DNA of 64,000 nucleotides from Micromonospora_H sonneratiae (GTDB taxonomy: Bacteria; Actinomycetota; Actinomycetes; Mycobacteriales; Micromonosporaceae), in contig NZ_JBHTMP010000028.1 of assembly GCF_042679305.1 (NCBI RefSeq), positions 1 through 64,000 on the forward strand, given 5' to 3'. The notes under the pieces were generated by a model. The model saw only the letters and a program-made list of their open reading frames with translations. It made no database searches and was not told where the DNA came from. Below, piece by piece: positions 32,201 through 40,289 of the stretch (position 1 is the first letter of the stretch; each line of letters starts with the position of its first letter). A program made the position numbers and the translations under genes.

Positions 32201-33440
32201 CCGCGCCCGGGTCAGCTGCGGTACGGCGGGCACCGGCGACGCTGGCGGCGCGGCCGAGGACCCCGATCAGATGCGCCAGCCCCAGGATGAGTGGAAGCCG
32301 CAGTACGACGTCGAACTTGTGCACGTTCCGCAGTGGTGCGCCGGCACCGTCCAGGAAGTCCTGTTGAAGTTCGGCGAGGAAGCCGCTGACCGGACCGACG
32401 TGGCCGAAGCCCACCAGCGCGATGCCGACCAGCAGGCCAGTGATCAGAAACCGCCGGTGTGGCATCCCGGGCCGGGACAGGCCGACCAGGCCCAGGGCCG
32501 CGACCGCCAGGGTGGCGACGACGAGAAGTGTCCCGGTCGCCAACTGCCATCCGGCCGGCCAGGCCGGACCGTGCGCACCGGTCAGGTACGCATGCCAGTG
32601 TGAGGCGCCGCGAAGGATGGTGACCAGGTCGGTCGGTGCGGTCGTCACCTCCGCCGTTTCGATGTACTCCAGGAACGGTGGGCTGTAACGGCCGAGGAGC
32701 AGCAGCGGCGCCACCCACCAGACGGTGGCTGCGGCCACCGCCAGGCACCAGGCGAGCAGCGCCCTGGCCCGTAGTCCCGCCGGTCGCAGCCCGAGCAGCC
32801 ACAGCCCGGCCAATGGCACGACGGCGAGCACGGCTGTGGCGTTCACCCCGCCGGCGCAGGCGACGACGAGGGCCGACCGGGTCACCGCCCGGCGCAGTGG
32901 CTCGCCCTTGGCCAGCCCGATCAGTGGCACCAGCACCCATGGCGCGATCGCACTCGGCCAGGCCTCGACCGACACCGGACCGAGTTCGGTGAGGATCCGC
33001 GGGGAGAGGGCGAAGGCGGCACCGGCAACCAGCCGCGCCACCGGTGTGCCGATGTTGAGCCGATCGGCCAACCGGACCACGCCGGTGAAGGCCACCGACA
33101 TCAGTAGCGCCCACCAGAGACGTTGGACCACCCAGCCGGGTATCCCGAGCCAACTGCCGACGAGGAAGAACGGCCCCATCGGCCACAGGTAGCCGTACGC
33201 CTGGTTCTGGAGTTGTCCGAACGTTCCGGCCGGGTCCCAGATGTGCAGCGCCCGGGCCAGCCAGCCGGCCGGGTTCACGACCAGGTCGACCTTGGTGTCG
33301 AGGGCGACCATTCCCGGGTCCTGGAGAAAGGCCAGGGCAGTGAGGAGGACGCAGACGGCCGCGACGCGCAACCGCATGACCGGCTTCGATGCGGCCACGG
33401 AACCCGCCGGCGGTTGCGATGTAGCGCGTTCCTGCCGCAT
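29160..33440 (-). CDS. aftD: AftD-like arabinofuranosyltransferase (GT-C)
   Basis: 1426 residues. ATG 33440 follows GGAGA. The N-terminal 430 residues are membrane helices of a GT-C enzyme (DPGMVALDTKVDLVVNPAGW, then LWPMGPFFLVGSW). The large outer part holds two F5/8-type C carbohydrate-binding domains, at about 750 (AALDGDPETSWRS) and 983 (AVVDGDPATSWYA). The end has four more helices. Mycobacterial AftD adds arabinofuranose to arabinogalactan and lipoarabinomannan at branch points, using decaprenyl-phospho-arabinose outside the membrane. In a mycolate-free actinomycete the acceptor is probably a related arabinan or another wall polymer. The stop lies inside the convergent acyltransferase gene. 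Confidence 0.9.
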   Translation of the reverse strand: MRQERATSQPPAGSVAASKPVMRLRVAAVCVLLTALAFLQDPGMVALDTKVDLVVNPAGWLARALHIWDPAGTFGQLQNQAYGYLWPMGPFFLVGSWLGIPGWVVQRLWWALLMSVAFTGVVRLADRLNIGTPVARLVAGAAFALSPRILTELGPVSVEAWPSAIAPWVLVPLIGLAKGEPLRRAVTRSALVVACAGGVNATAVLAVVPLAGLWLLGLRPAGLRARALLAWCLAVAAATVWWVAPLLLLGRYSPPFLEYIETAEVTTAPTDLVTILRGASHWHAYLTGAHGPAWPAGWQLATGTLLVVATLAVAALGLVGLSRPGMPHRRFLITGLLVGIALVGFGHVGPVSGFLAELQQDFLDGAGAPLRNVHKFDVVLRLPLILGLAHLIGVLGRAASVAGARRTAADPGAVPQPAPPARRRSIAVTMSAIAAVLAIASPALTGGLTTPGSYFNVPDYWRAAATWLDQHLDQEHVLVVPAARFPRYLWGSPSDEITQPLLESRWGVRSSIPLTPPMTIRLLDVIESTLADGNGSRGLADLLARSGIRYLLVRSDLDYGRSGAAQPVRVQQALARSPGIRPVTGFGPTVGGGHLPGNFVDRGLDVPVRTLQVYEVNRSVDPVVAYDADAVTTVVGGPESLLNMAATGQLTAAPTVLAGDRPDRLVAGPVAVTDGLRRREVSFGRSQDNRSATLTATEPWRLAAPAHDYLPDWGADQTTVVDYHGIRSVTASSSFAEALPLSGGRPAHQPYAALDGDPETSWRSAPGTVATDQWFEVELETPQVVSAVRLTFDLGADSAPTRVTVSTGREGVTAAVSGDTVVVSLPGGHAVRWLTVTIDSVLDMRIGHGGVGIRELEIPGVRAERTLTMPAAPVASEPASMVFAAAPSVASCFFHEGRPICADHLSRASEDGDRIDRTVRLGAASAYLPRVWARPRPGPALNALLDAGGRLAVTLTRAPAVTASSADVPDPAARPGAVVDGDPATSWYAADDDQRPWLRLTWPSPREVTGVRLTLDHRVAAARPWRVEVIGDSGVRGGVLSPDGTLMFEKPLRTDDLTVLIADREPARSHDPYDNRSSTLPVAVGELTALPEAPVIRADPAKVVTLPCGSGPTIDVAGVRRSTSLVASRQDLLELRDVEAVPCGADRNDPVLLPADEFRLVVTASRLAVPTEVGLTPDATAGPGTGGGPTRPLSARSLVRVDDWSATVRRLDLPYHPVDRVLALRENANRGWQATAGGITLTPITLDGWQQGWIVPAGVTGEVVLRFTPDGAYRTALTGGAGVLAVVVLLAVLPSRHGGKAPPPPVRGGSRRRRGLVLPAAVGGVALLSVGGTAAVGLALLGAVVLLGYQLLPPMLVERHRLDRLARPASLWLPVACFGLAGWAALDSLDGYPSTVAQLAALGTATALWFSTFVPGLRLDRLRANR

Positions 33441-33505
33441 CTCGTCTCCGTTCTGCCATTGCGATGTCACTCGGCGACCCCATAGTGTGACGCAGATCGC
33501 GAAGA

Positions 33506-33519
33506 CTACTCGCGAGTAG
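33506..33519. promoter_or_regulatory. 14-bp palindrome between aftD and GT4 gene
   Basis: CTACTCGCGAGTAG is a perfect palindrome in the 87-bp divergent gap, 8 bp before the GTG at 33528 and touching its ribosome site (GGAG). A repressor site is possible; nothing else supports it. Confidence 0.3.
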
Positions 33520-33527
33520 GAGTAGAC

Positions 33528-34718
33528 GTGGACTATCGCGCTGCCCAATCCAGACACGTACTTTTTCTCAACTGGCGGGACACACGGAACCCCGAGGGTG
33601 GAGGCTCAGAGGTCTACGTGGAGCGAGTGGCCGGCGAACTGGTTCGCCGGGGCCATCTCGTGACCCTCCTCTGCGCCGCCCATGTGGCGGGTCCCGCCAA
33701 CGAGGTCACCGGTGACGGCGTACGGATCCTCCGTCGGGGCGGGCGGCACACCGTGTACCTCCGCGCCGCCCTGACGTACCTCGCGGGCTTCTTCGGATTC
33801 GGCCAGCTCGCCCGCCGTCGGCTCGGCCGCCCCGACGTGATCGTCGATGTCTGCAACGGGTTGCCCTTCCTCTCCCGCCTGTATGCCCGTCGTCCCGTCA
33901 TCGCCCTGGTGCATCACATCCATCGCGAGCAGTGGCCGATCGTGCTCGGCCCGTATGCCGCCCGGTTCGGTTGGTGGGTCGAGTCGAAGCTCGCCATCCG
34001 GCTCTACCGGAGCTGCCAGTACGTGACCGTTTCAGCGGCAACCCGGGACGAGCTGGTGGAACTGGGCGTAGCAGCCAATCGGATCAGCATTGTCCACAAC
34101 GGCACTTCCCGACCTACCGAGCCACCGGCAACCAGGACACCGCAGCCATCGTTGGTGATGCTGGGCCGCCTGGTTCCACACAAGCGGGTGGATGTGGCGA
34201 TCCGGACCGTCGCCGCACTGGCCGACACCTTCCCCGGGCTGACGCTGGTCGTCGCAGGACAGGGCTGGTGGGAGCCACATCTGCGAACGCTTGCCGCAGA
34301 GTTGGCCATCACCGACCGAGTGCGGTTTGCCGGCTTCGTCACCGAGCAGCAAAAACAGACACTGCTCAGCGAGTCCTGGGTGGCGCTGACCCCCTCGTTG
34401 AAGGAGGGCTGGGGACTGACGATCGTGGAGGCCGGGGCGGCTGGTACGCCGACAGTGGCTTTCCACGGCGCGGGCGGGGTCGCCGAAGCCCTGAGCGACG
34501 GCGTCACCGGCCTGCTGGCCGTAACCGAGGACGACTTCACCGACAAGGTACGGACACTCCTGGCAGATCCGGCCCGCCGGGAGGAAATGGGCGAGGCCGC
34601 CCGCGTCTACACCGCCAGATTCACCTGGCCCGTCGCCGGCGAGCAGTTTGCAGCCCTGGTGGAGAGGGCTGCTACTGCTCCCGCGCCAACGGTGTTGAAG
34701 CCCTACCTGTTGCCGTAG
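33528..34718 (+). CDS. glycosyltransferase family 4
   Basis: GT-B sugar transferase, 396 residues, cytoplasmic face of the membrane. N-terminal domain HVLFLNWRDTRNPEGGGSEV with the early glycine motif; C-terminal domain starts at PSLVMLGRLVPHKRVDVAIR, and SLKEGWGLTIVEAGAAGTPT is the donor-binding EX7E region typical of GT4. GTG 33528 follows GGAG. Divergent from aftD and convergent with the DUF2613 gene, overlapping it by 16 bases. Probably builds the lipid-linked chain that AftD and the flippase handle; sugar and acceptor unknown. Confidence 0.92.
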   Translation: MDYRAAQSRHVLFLNWRDTRNPEGGGSEVYVERVAGELVRRGHLVTLLCAAHVAGPANEVTGDGVRILRRGGRHTVYLRAALTYLAGFFGFGQLARRRLGRPDVIVDVCNGLPFLSRLYARRPVIALVHHIHREQWPIVLGPYAARFGWWVESKLAIRLYRSCQYVTVSAATRDELVELGVAANRISIVHNGTSRPTEPPATRTPQPSLVMLGRLVPHKRVDVAIRTVAALADTFPGLTLVVAGQGWWEPHLRTLAAELAITDRVRFAGFVTEQQKQTLLSESWVALTPSLKEGWGLTIVEAGAAGTPTVAFHGAGGVAEALSDGVTGLLAVTEDDFTDKVRTLLADPARREEMGEAARVYTARFTWPVAGEQFAALVERAATAPAPTVLKPYLLP

Positions 34719-34900
34719 GTCTGTGGGTACTGCTGGGTACCGGTGTCGGTGGAACCACCCGTCTCAGCCGAGGCCGGGCTCACCTTCTTGACCGCATCCT
34801 GCGGGCTGACGGTCAGGGTTTCGGCCAGGGCAGCCGAACCGATCAGGCCGATGGCGGCCGCGACCACTCCGGCGAGGAGCAGCGGAATAGCTTTGCGCAT
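34703..34900 (-). CDS. small secreted DUF2613-like protein, 65 aa
   Basis: MRKAIPLLLAGVVAAAIGLI with GSAALAE is a signal peptide or anchor, leaving about 40 residues (TLTVSPQDAVKKVSPASAET) and a Gln/Tyr tail. The size, N-terminus and place beside a membrane glycosyl gene match DUF2613; its Mycobacterium counterpart lies next to aftD. GAGGAGG precedes the ATG. Its last 16 bases overlap the GT4 end. The gene downstream of the membrane protein at 34935 on the same strand, 34 bp away, so probably co-transcribed with it. Function unknown. Confidence 0.68.
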   Translation of the reverse strand: MRKAIPLLLAGVVAAAIGLIGSAALAETLTVSPQDAVKKVSPASAETGGSTDTGTQQYPQTYGNR

Positions 34901-34934
34901 CTCATGTCCTCCTCAACTGACGCGTGGCGGCACG

Positions 34935-36608
34935 TTACCACGCAGTAGCGGTTCGACGAAGGCCGACGACAGCGAGGACCGTCACTGTCAACGCCAGCAT
35001 TCCGGCGACGACGACCAGGGAACTCCGCAGCGGAGGCGGCGGTGACGACCGCGCGGCCGAAGGGTTCTCGTAGAGGGTCAGATGCTCACCGGACCGGACC
35101 AGTCGTAGCCCGTCGAGCACGGCGGAACCGGGCTCGGGTCCGACCCGGTGCTGGACGACGACCCACCGGGCACCGGTCAGCGATACCGGTGCTCCTCGGG
35201 CGATCAGATCACGGACCGCGGCAGCCTGACGATTCTCACCGGCCACCACGAGACTGCCGACGACCAGAGTGTCGTCGATGACCACTTCGGCGTCCACGAA
35301 CCGGGGCAGCGGATCGAGGACCGTCCGGCCGGCATTCCAGTCGTATCTCCGGTAGGCGCTCATCGGCAGGGACAGCACCGGGCCGGGCCGCTCGTTGATT
35401 TCCCGGGCCACCGCATGCCAGTCGGCCGGGTAGCGAACCGGGGAGATCCGGCCGGCACCGCCGAAGGCAAGATCCGGCATGACGATCACGGGCAGCAGCA
35501 GGGCGGTGACGAGCACGGCAGGCGCGGCAGCGCGGTACCGCCGGCGGGCAAGAGCGTCAGCCAGCCGTTCCGCCCCGAGCGCGGCACAGACGACCAGCAG
35601 CAACGTGTACGGAAGCAGAAACTTCGTACCGTCCCGGAACAGGCCCCCACCGGGCACGTTGGCCACTGTCCACTCCAACAGGTGGGCCGCGCCGGGGACC
35701 ACCCCGAGTGCCGAGACGGCGAATCCACCACCGGCCAGCACCAGCAGCCGGGTGGCCGTACCGGATGACCAGCGCCGACGCAGGACGGTAAAGCCGATCA
35801 CCGCCAGCGTCAGCAGAATCCCGGTCGCCAACGGCGCGAAGGCCGACGCCCGGCTCGGCAACGTGGTCTCGGCGTTCCAGATACCACCGGTCGCCAGGAG
35901 CGCGCCTGTCGAACCGCTCCAGTTCTGTGCCCGCGCGGCAAAGGCCGCCACCCCGGTCAGGTCGCTGCGACCGTCAGCGGTCGTCACCAGGGCCGCAGCC
36001 AACCAGGGGCCGTTGAGCACGGCAACACCGGCGATGGCCAGCCACCCCGTCCGGTTGAACTTTCGACCCGCCACCAGGACGACGGTGCTGGCCAGCACAA
36101 GAAGGCCACCGGTGGGTGTGATCGCAGCGGGCGCGGCGGCAACCAGGAGCCGGGGCAGCGCACCTGGGCGCTGCTGCCGTACCCCGATCGACGCCGCAAC
36201 CAGCCAGGGCAGACCGGCGTACGCCAGGAGCAGTCCCCAGTGTCCGATCAGCAGTCGCTCGGCCAGGTACGGCGTCCAGGCGTAGCCCAGTCCCGCGACC
36301 AGCCGAGCCGTCCGGTGCTCGGCCGGAACCAGCCGACCGGCACCGACCACGGCCAGGAAGATGGCAGCCGCGAGCACCATCCGCTGAAACAGCCATCCCG
36401 GTATCAGTTGGGTGGCAACCGAGACGACCGCGTCCAACGGCACGGCGCGGGGCAACGAGTCCGTCGGAACGATCAGATCCCATCGAAGCGGCTGGCGCGG
36501 CACGAACACCATGTCGTATCCGAGCGCATAGCCCGGGGCGGCCAGTGGAGCGAGAATCACCAGCGTCGCCAACGTCGCAGTCACGTAGAGCGACCGGCGG
36601 TCCCGCAT
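34935..36608 (-). CDS. multi-pass membrane protein of envelope cluster (GT-C-like)
   Basis: 557 residues with about a dozen membrane helices (LYVTATLATLVILAPLAAPG, MVLAAAIFLAVVGAG, LLLAYAGLPWLVAASIGV). An extracellular portion near 380-510 is followed by a last helix SSLVVVAGMLALTVTVLAVV. ATG 36608 has GAGGAGG at the right distance; a GTG at 36623 overlaps that site and is rejected. Layout and the early extracellular loop resemble GT-C glycosyltransferases, and gene order recalls an uncharacterised Mycobacterium membrane protein near the DUF3068 gene. Catalytic residues are not certain. Confidence 0.82.
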   Translation of the reverse strand: MRDRRSLYVTATLATLVILAPLAAPGYALGYDMVFVPRQPLRWDLIVPTDSLPRAVPLDAVVSVATQLIPGWLFQRMVLAAAIFLAVVGAGRLVPAEHRTARLVAGLGYAWTPYLAERLLIGHWGLLLAYAGLPWLVAASIGVRQQRPGALPRLLVAAAPAAITPTGGLLVLASTVVLVAGRKFNRTGWLAIAGVAVLNGPWLAAALVTTADGRSDLTGVAAFAARAQNWSGSTGALLATGGIWNAETTLPSRASAFAPLATGILLTLAVIGFTVLRRRWSSGTATRLLVLAGGGFAVSALGVVPGAAHLLEWTVANVPGGGLFRDGTKFLLPYTLLLVVCAALGAERLADALARRRYRAAAPAVLVTALLLPVIVMPDLAFGGAGRISPVRYPADWHAVAREINERPGPVLSLPMSAYRRYDWNAGRTVLDPLPRFVDAEVVIDDTLVVGSLVVAGENRQAAAVRDLIARGAPVSLTGARWVVVQHRVGPEPGSAVLDGLRLVRSGEHLTLYENPSAARSSPPPPLRSSLVVVAGMLALTVTVLAVVGLRRTATAW

Positions 36609-36707
36609 CACCGGCCTCCTCACTACGCTGATCGAAGCGGTACGAACAGTGGCGACACTCTACGTGCCCGCCCGCGTCCCCCGAGCCGGCAACCGACATG
36701 GAGCGGC

Positions 36708-37997
36708 ATGACACAGCACACCCGGAGCAGCCCCGGGAACCGCACCAGCACCGGTCGGCTGGGCATCGCCGGTGCAGCGGTCACGGTCGCGGCGATGCTG
36801 ACCAACGGTCTGGCATACCTGGTGCCGATGCTCGGTGCCCGGCACCTCACCGCCGCCGATCTGAGCGCACTGGCCACGGTGCTGGCGCTTACCGGCATCG
36901 CCGGGGTACCCGGCCTGGGACTCCAGATCGCCATCGCGGTACGCCGGGCCCGGCACGGCCACGTTCCGGCGGCCCGGGTCGCGGTGACGACCGCTGCGCT
37001 CACCGGCGGCGTCCTGGTCGTGCTGTCCCCGCTGCTGATGGCGTTCCTGCAACTGACCGTCGAACTGGCGGCACTGTTGACGGCGATGACCGTGGCGGTC
37101 GTACTTTCCGGCCGATGGCTCGGTGAGCTCCAGGGCGACCAGCGTTTCCTGCGGCTGGCGGCCGGCATGGCGGTCCTCGCCGTCGGCCGGTACGGCGGCG
37201 TCATCGTCGGCCTGCTCCTGGGGGCCGGGCTGCTCCGGTCGCTGCTGGCCGGTGTCGTGGTCGGCTGTCTCTTCCTACCCGTCCTCGCCTGGCTGGCCGC
37301 GCCGACGCCAGCCGCCGCCGAGCGAACGCCGTCCGCCACCGAGCCGACAGCGGCTGCCCCGATCGATGCTGCTGGCCCGGTGACCAGCCCCGGTCCGGCG
37401 CTACGGGCCCGGGAGGTACTCACCGCCAGCAGCGCGACCCTGGCCATGCTGACCGTGTCGTACGCCGACCTGATCCTGGCCCGCCAGTTACTGCCGGTCG
37501 CCGGGTCCGGGGCGTACGCCGTAGGGACGGTTCTCACCAAGGGCGCGCTCTGGGCGCCGCAGGTGGTCACCGTACTCGCCCTGCCCAGACTGGCGAACGG
37601 AGACCGGCGGACCCGGTCCGTGGCGCTGGCGGTCACCGCCGCCTGTGGCGTCGTACTCGTTGTCGCATCGGCACTGGCCGGAGGGTTCGCGTTCCAGCTC
37701 GCCGGCGGTGCCGACTACGTCCACCTGGGCGGTTACGCCCCGTTCTTCGCCGCGACCGGCGCCCTCTACGCACTCGTGTTCGTGCTGGTCAACGCCCGTG
37801 TCGCGGCCGGAGCGCGACGGCCCGCCGGTCCACTGTGGTTGGCCACGGGCGGGCTGGTCATCATCGCGACGCTGGTAGCGCCGCATACCTTCGCCGGCAT
37901 CCTGGGCAGTTCGCTGGCGATGGCGGCGGTGACCGTCGTGCTGCTCGCCTGGCTGACCCGACGATCATCCGACTCCCAGGCCCAGATGTCCCACTGA
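36708..37997 (+). CDS. polysaccharide flippase-like membrane protein (MOP superfamily)
   Basis: 429 residues. ATG 36708 follows GGAG five bases away. About twelve helices in two halves: GIAGAAVTVAAMLTNGLAYL, GVPGLGLQIAIAVRRAR and GGVLVVLSPLLMAFLQLTVE in the first, then a cytoplasmic Ala/Pro/Thr loop at about 200-225, then LMLTVSYADLILARQLLP in the second. YADLILAR is the usual mark of Wzx-like proteins, which flip lipid-linked sugars. It is divergent from the membrane protein at 36608. With GT4 and AftD it would complete assembly and export of an envelope glycan. Confidence 0.85.
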   Translation: MTQHTRSSPGNRTSTGRLGIAGAAVTVAAMLTNGLAYLVPMLGARHLTAADLSALATVLALTGIAGVPGLGLQIAIAVRRARHGHVPAARVAVTTAALTGGVLVVLSPLLMAFLQLTVELAALLTAMTVAVVLSGRWLGELQGDQRFLRLAAGMAVLAVGRYGGVIVGLLLGAGLLRSLLAGVVVGCLFLPVLAWLAAPTPAAAERTPSATEPTAAAPIDAAGPVTSPGPALRAREVLTASSATLAMLTVSYADLILARQLLPVAGSGAYAVGTVLTKGALWAPQVVTVLALPRLANGDRRTRSVALAVTAACGVVLVVASALAGGFAFQLAGGADYVHLGGYAPFFAATGALYALVFVLVNARVAAGARRPAGPLWLATGGLVIIATLVAPHTFAGILGSSLAMAAVTVVLLAWLTRRSSDSQAQMSH

Positions 37998-38013
37998 CAG
38001 CTCTTTGCCGAGA

Positions 38014-38541
38014 TCAGTACGTCTGAATCTCTCTCCTCGCCATCTCGGATGGTGTGGTCGTCGCGGGCTCGTCGAGGCGCAGGATCGTCTCCTCGATCTC
38101 CGTCTTCCGGCCGTTGGCGAACGAGATCTCGGTGCCGATGACGGCGAACCCTGCTCTTCGCAGCACCTTGAGCGATCCCACATTGTCGCTGGCGGCCCGA
38201 GCGAACAGAGGCCGGACGGAAATCGTCTCGAGGAGCAGGGCGAGCGCTCGGCTGGCGATGCCCTGCCCCCAGGAGGCCCTGTCGATCCAGTACGTGACCT
38301 CGGTGTCGCCCTCAATGACGAAGCTGGCGATGCTGCCGACGAGGCGTCCATCAGCCGTGATCGCACGATTGGTGACCCCAGGCGACATCCTGACCTTCGC
38401 CATGTGGGCATCGAACGCGGTGCGGTCGTCAGGATCGTCGGCCGTGAAGGCGGCCATCCGTACCGACTCGGGATCGCGTCGCTGCTCGAACAACGCATCG
38501 AGGTCGGAGTCGTTGATCGGCCGAAGCGCCACCTCAATCAC
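38014..38541 (-). CDS. GNAT family N-acetyltransferase (RimJ/RimL type)
   Basis: 175 residues, one acetyl-CoA-dependent acetyltransferase domain. ALRPINDSDLDALFEQRRDP opens the fold, YWIDRASWGQGIASRALALL holds the QGIA acetyl-CoA loop, and LFARAASDNVGSLKVLRRAG is the RimJ-type helix. Acceptor unknown (protein N-terminus or a small amine). ATG 38541 gives MIEVALRPIND, with AGGAGG just upstream. It converges on the flippase gene 16 bp away. Confidence 0.9.
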   Translation of the reverse strand: MIEVALRPINDSDLDALFEQRRDPESVRMAAFTADDPDDRTAFDAHMAKVRMSPGVTNRAITADGRLVGSIASFVIEGDTEVTYWIDRASWGQGIASRALALLLETISVRPLFARAASDNVGSLKVLRRAGFAVIGTEISFANGRKTEIEETILRLDEPATTTPSEMARREIQTY

Positions 38542-38629
38542 AGGTACCTCCTAGACGAGTACTTCCGAAATCTGGCCGGTTCCCGGCGGTCAGGGGGAGG
38601 CCGCCGTAGAGGCTGTCGAGTTGCCTCGT

Positions 38630-38986
38630 CCACGCTCCCGCCTTTCACCCCGGTCTACCCCGGCACCTGGCGGGCGCTCTCGCGGATGGACATCGCCCTG
38701 GACAAGGAACCTCCCGAGACGACGCACGCCGATGCCAGCAGCCTGCCCTGAGTTCGATCCCGTAGCGGTCGGCCGCCTCGCGCGAATCCTGACCGCCGAT
38801 GTCGCAACGGCTTGCCCCGCCTGTGCGCCCAACTCGACAGCCAGCAGACCTCCTCGCCCCCGGCATCGGCGGCGGAAACAACAACAGTTACGCGACACCC
38901 GACGAGTAGTCACGAAACCCGGCCAGTGGCCGTCGACGGCCAGGTCCAGCACAACGAGGCTCGCGCGATCGCACTGAGGCTGCGTT
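38630..38986 (+). pseudogene. probable degraded gene, frame changed twice
   Basis: The 476 bp between 38542 and 39017 hold no intact gene, but protein-like pieces occur in alternating frames. They are GTWRALSRMDIALDKEPPE (about 38661-38717), then EFDPVAVGRLARILTADVAT with ACPAC one frame on (about 38751-38827), then CAQLDSQQTSSPPASAAE back in the first frame, ending at TGA 38986. Joined, they would make one protein of about 110 residues with a CPAC pair. Two compensating one-base shifts explain it. The next gene (39018) also has a Cys pair and small size, so the two may have been a pair. Limits are approximate. Confidence 0.4.
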
Positions 38987-39017
38987 GACGGTCCGACGGG
39001 TGATACCTCATGTCGCG

Positions 39018-39239
39018 ATGCGCCCGCTGTGGCTGTGTCGGAATTGCGGTGCCGCGTGGCCCTGGCAGCCAGCGCGATTGGCTCTGCTGGTCGAGTACCG
39101 CCACAACCGCACGGCCCTACTGATCTACCTGGGCGTCCTCATGGCCGAGGCCGCCGAACAGCTTGGCCAGCTAAACGAACATGCCGTACCGGACAATTTG
39201 CACGAACGCTTTCTGGCCTGGGCCCGCGTACGGACCTGA
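39018..39239 (+). CDS. small CxxC hypothetical protein, 73 aa
   Basis: ATG 39018 gives MRPLWLCRNCGAAWPWQPAR, then ALLVEYRHNRTALLIYLGVL and ERFLAWARVRT. The short CRNCG motif followed by Trp-Pro and a helical middle matches a family of small actinomycete proteins, sometimes labelled flavin reductase without support. The CxxC alone is unlikely to hold zinc unless two molecules share it. An in-frame TTG at 38985 is possible but there is no ribosome site. It follows the degraded gene and ends 36 bp before the convergent nudC. Confidence 0.6.
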   Translation: MRPLWLCRNCGAAWPWQPARLALLVEYRHNRTALLIYLGVLMAEAAEQLGQLNEHAVPDNLHERFLAWARVRT

Positions 39240-39275
39240 TCGTTACTGAGCTGACGGCGTCGCGAGCCAGCCGGC

Positions 39276-40289
39276 TCAGTCCTCCTCGGCCAGCCAGGTC
39301 CGGAGCAGGTAGTGATCGATGGAGTCCGGCCGACCGAGCCGGTGGCCGGCAGCCGTCCGTTCCCGTAGCTCACTCCTGGTAAACCAGCGCGCCTCCACCA
39401 GTTCGTCCTCGTCGACGCAAATCCCCTCGTCGGCGGCAACGGCCCGGAACCCGACCATCAGGCCCGCCGGAAAGGGCCAGGCCTGCGAATTCTGGTACGT
39501 CACGGTCGTCAGTCGTACGCCCGCCTCTTCGGCGACCTCACGGCGTACCGCGTCTTCCAGACTCTCCCCGATCTCCAGAAACCCGGCCAGGGTCGAGTAC
39601 GCCCCTTCGGGTGCCCCCCGGTGTCGGGCCAGCAGGCAGCGGTTCGGGGTGCCGGGAGCCTCGACGAGGACGATGACGGCCGGCTCGATACGTGGGAAGA
39701 GCAGCCGGGCGCACTCCGTACTCGAACAGGCACGTAGATGCCCGCCGTTACGACTCTCGGTCGGGGCACCGCAGCTGCCGCAGAAACGCTGGTGTCTGTG
39801 CCAGTAGAGAAGACCCCGGGCGTGTGCCTGGACGGCCGCCTCGGTCGGGGTGAGCGTCCCGACCAGGGCGCGTACGTCCCGGACCCCGTCGGCACCGGCC
39901 AGTTCCACCGCCCGGTCCATGGTCAGGGTCGACAGGTCGGCGGCGAACACGTCATCGCCCCCGTCCGAGCCCAGGTACACCAGTTCGTCGGCTGCGCCGA
40001 TCACCTCGATTGCCTCGGTGCCCGGCAACCGGAGCGGGGTCGACGGCTCTCCTGACACCAGGCACTGGTCCCGCCACAGCAGGATCACCCGAGCGGTCGG
40101 ACCAGCCAGGGTCGACGAGATCCAGTCCGGGTCCGTACGCAATCCACTGGACCGGTCGAGCCAGCCACCCCCGTACGTCAGCATCTGCTCCGCTAGCGAC
40201 ACGCGTCCCACGATTCCATGTTCCGGGGCTGGTACGGAGGCGGGGTGGGTCACGATGGTTGCCGTCGCCCCGAACTTCGGATTCACCAT
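39276..40289 (-). CDS. nudC: NAD(+) diphosphatase
   Basis: Hydrolyses NADH/NAD to NMN and AMP, and in many bacteria removes NAD caps from RNA; cytoplasmic. A four-Cys zinc ribbon, RFCGSCGAPTES then ACSSTECARLLFPRIEP, lies near 170-195. The Nudix box GFLEIGESLEDAVRREVAEE with AGV lies near 230-250. SQAWPFPAGLMVGF is the NudC SQPWPFP motif with Pro changed to Ala. 337 residues from ATG 40289; mycobacterial NudC has about 310. An ATG at 40445 with GGGAG upstream would add 52 residues, discussed under the next entry. Confidence 0.9.
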   Translation of the reverse strand: MVNPKFGATATIVTHPASVPAPEHGIVGRVSLAEQMLTYGGGWLDRSSGLRTDPDWISSTLAGPTARVILLWRDQCLVSGEPSTPLRLPGTEAIEVIGAADELVYLGSDGGDDVFAADLSTLTMDRAVELAGADGVRDVRALVGTLTPTEAAVQAHARGLLYWHRHQRFCGSCGAPTESRNGGHLRACSSTECARLLFPRIEPAVIVLVEAPGTPNRCLLARHRGAPEGAYSTLAGFLEIGESLEDAVRREVAEEAGVRLTTVTYQNSQAWPFPAGLMVGFRAVAADEGICVDEDELVEARWFTRSELRERTAAGHRLGRPDSIDHYLLRTWLAEED

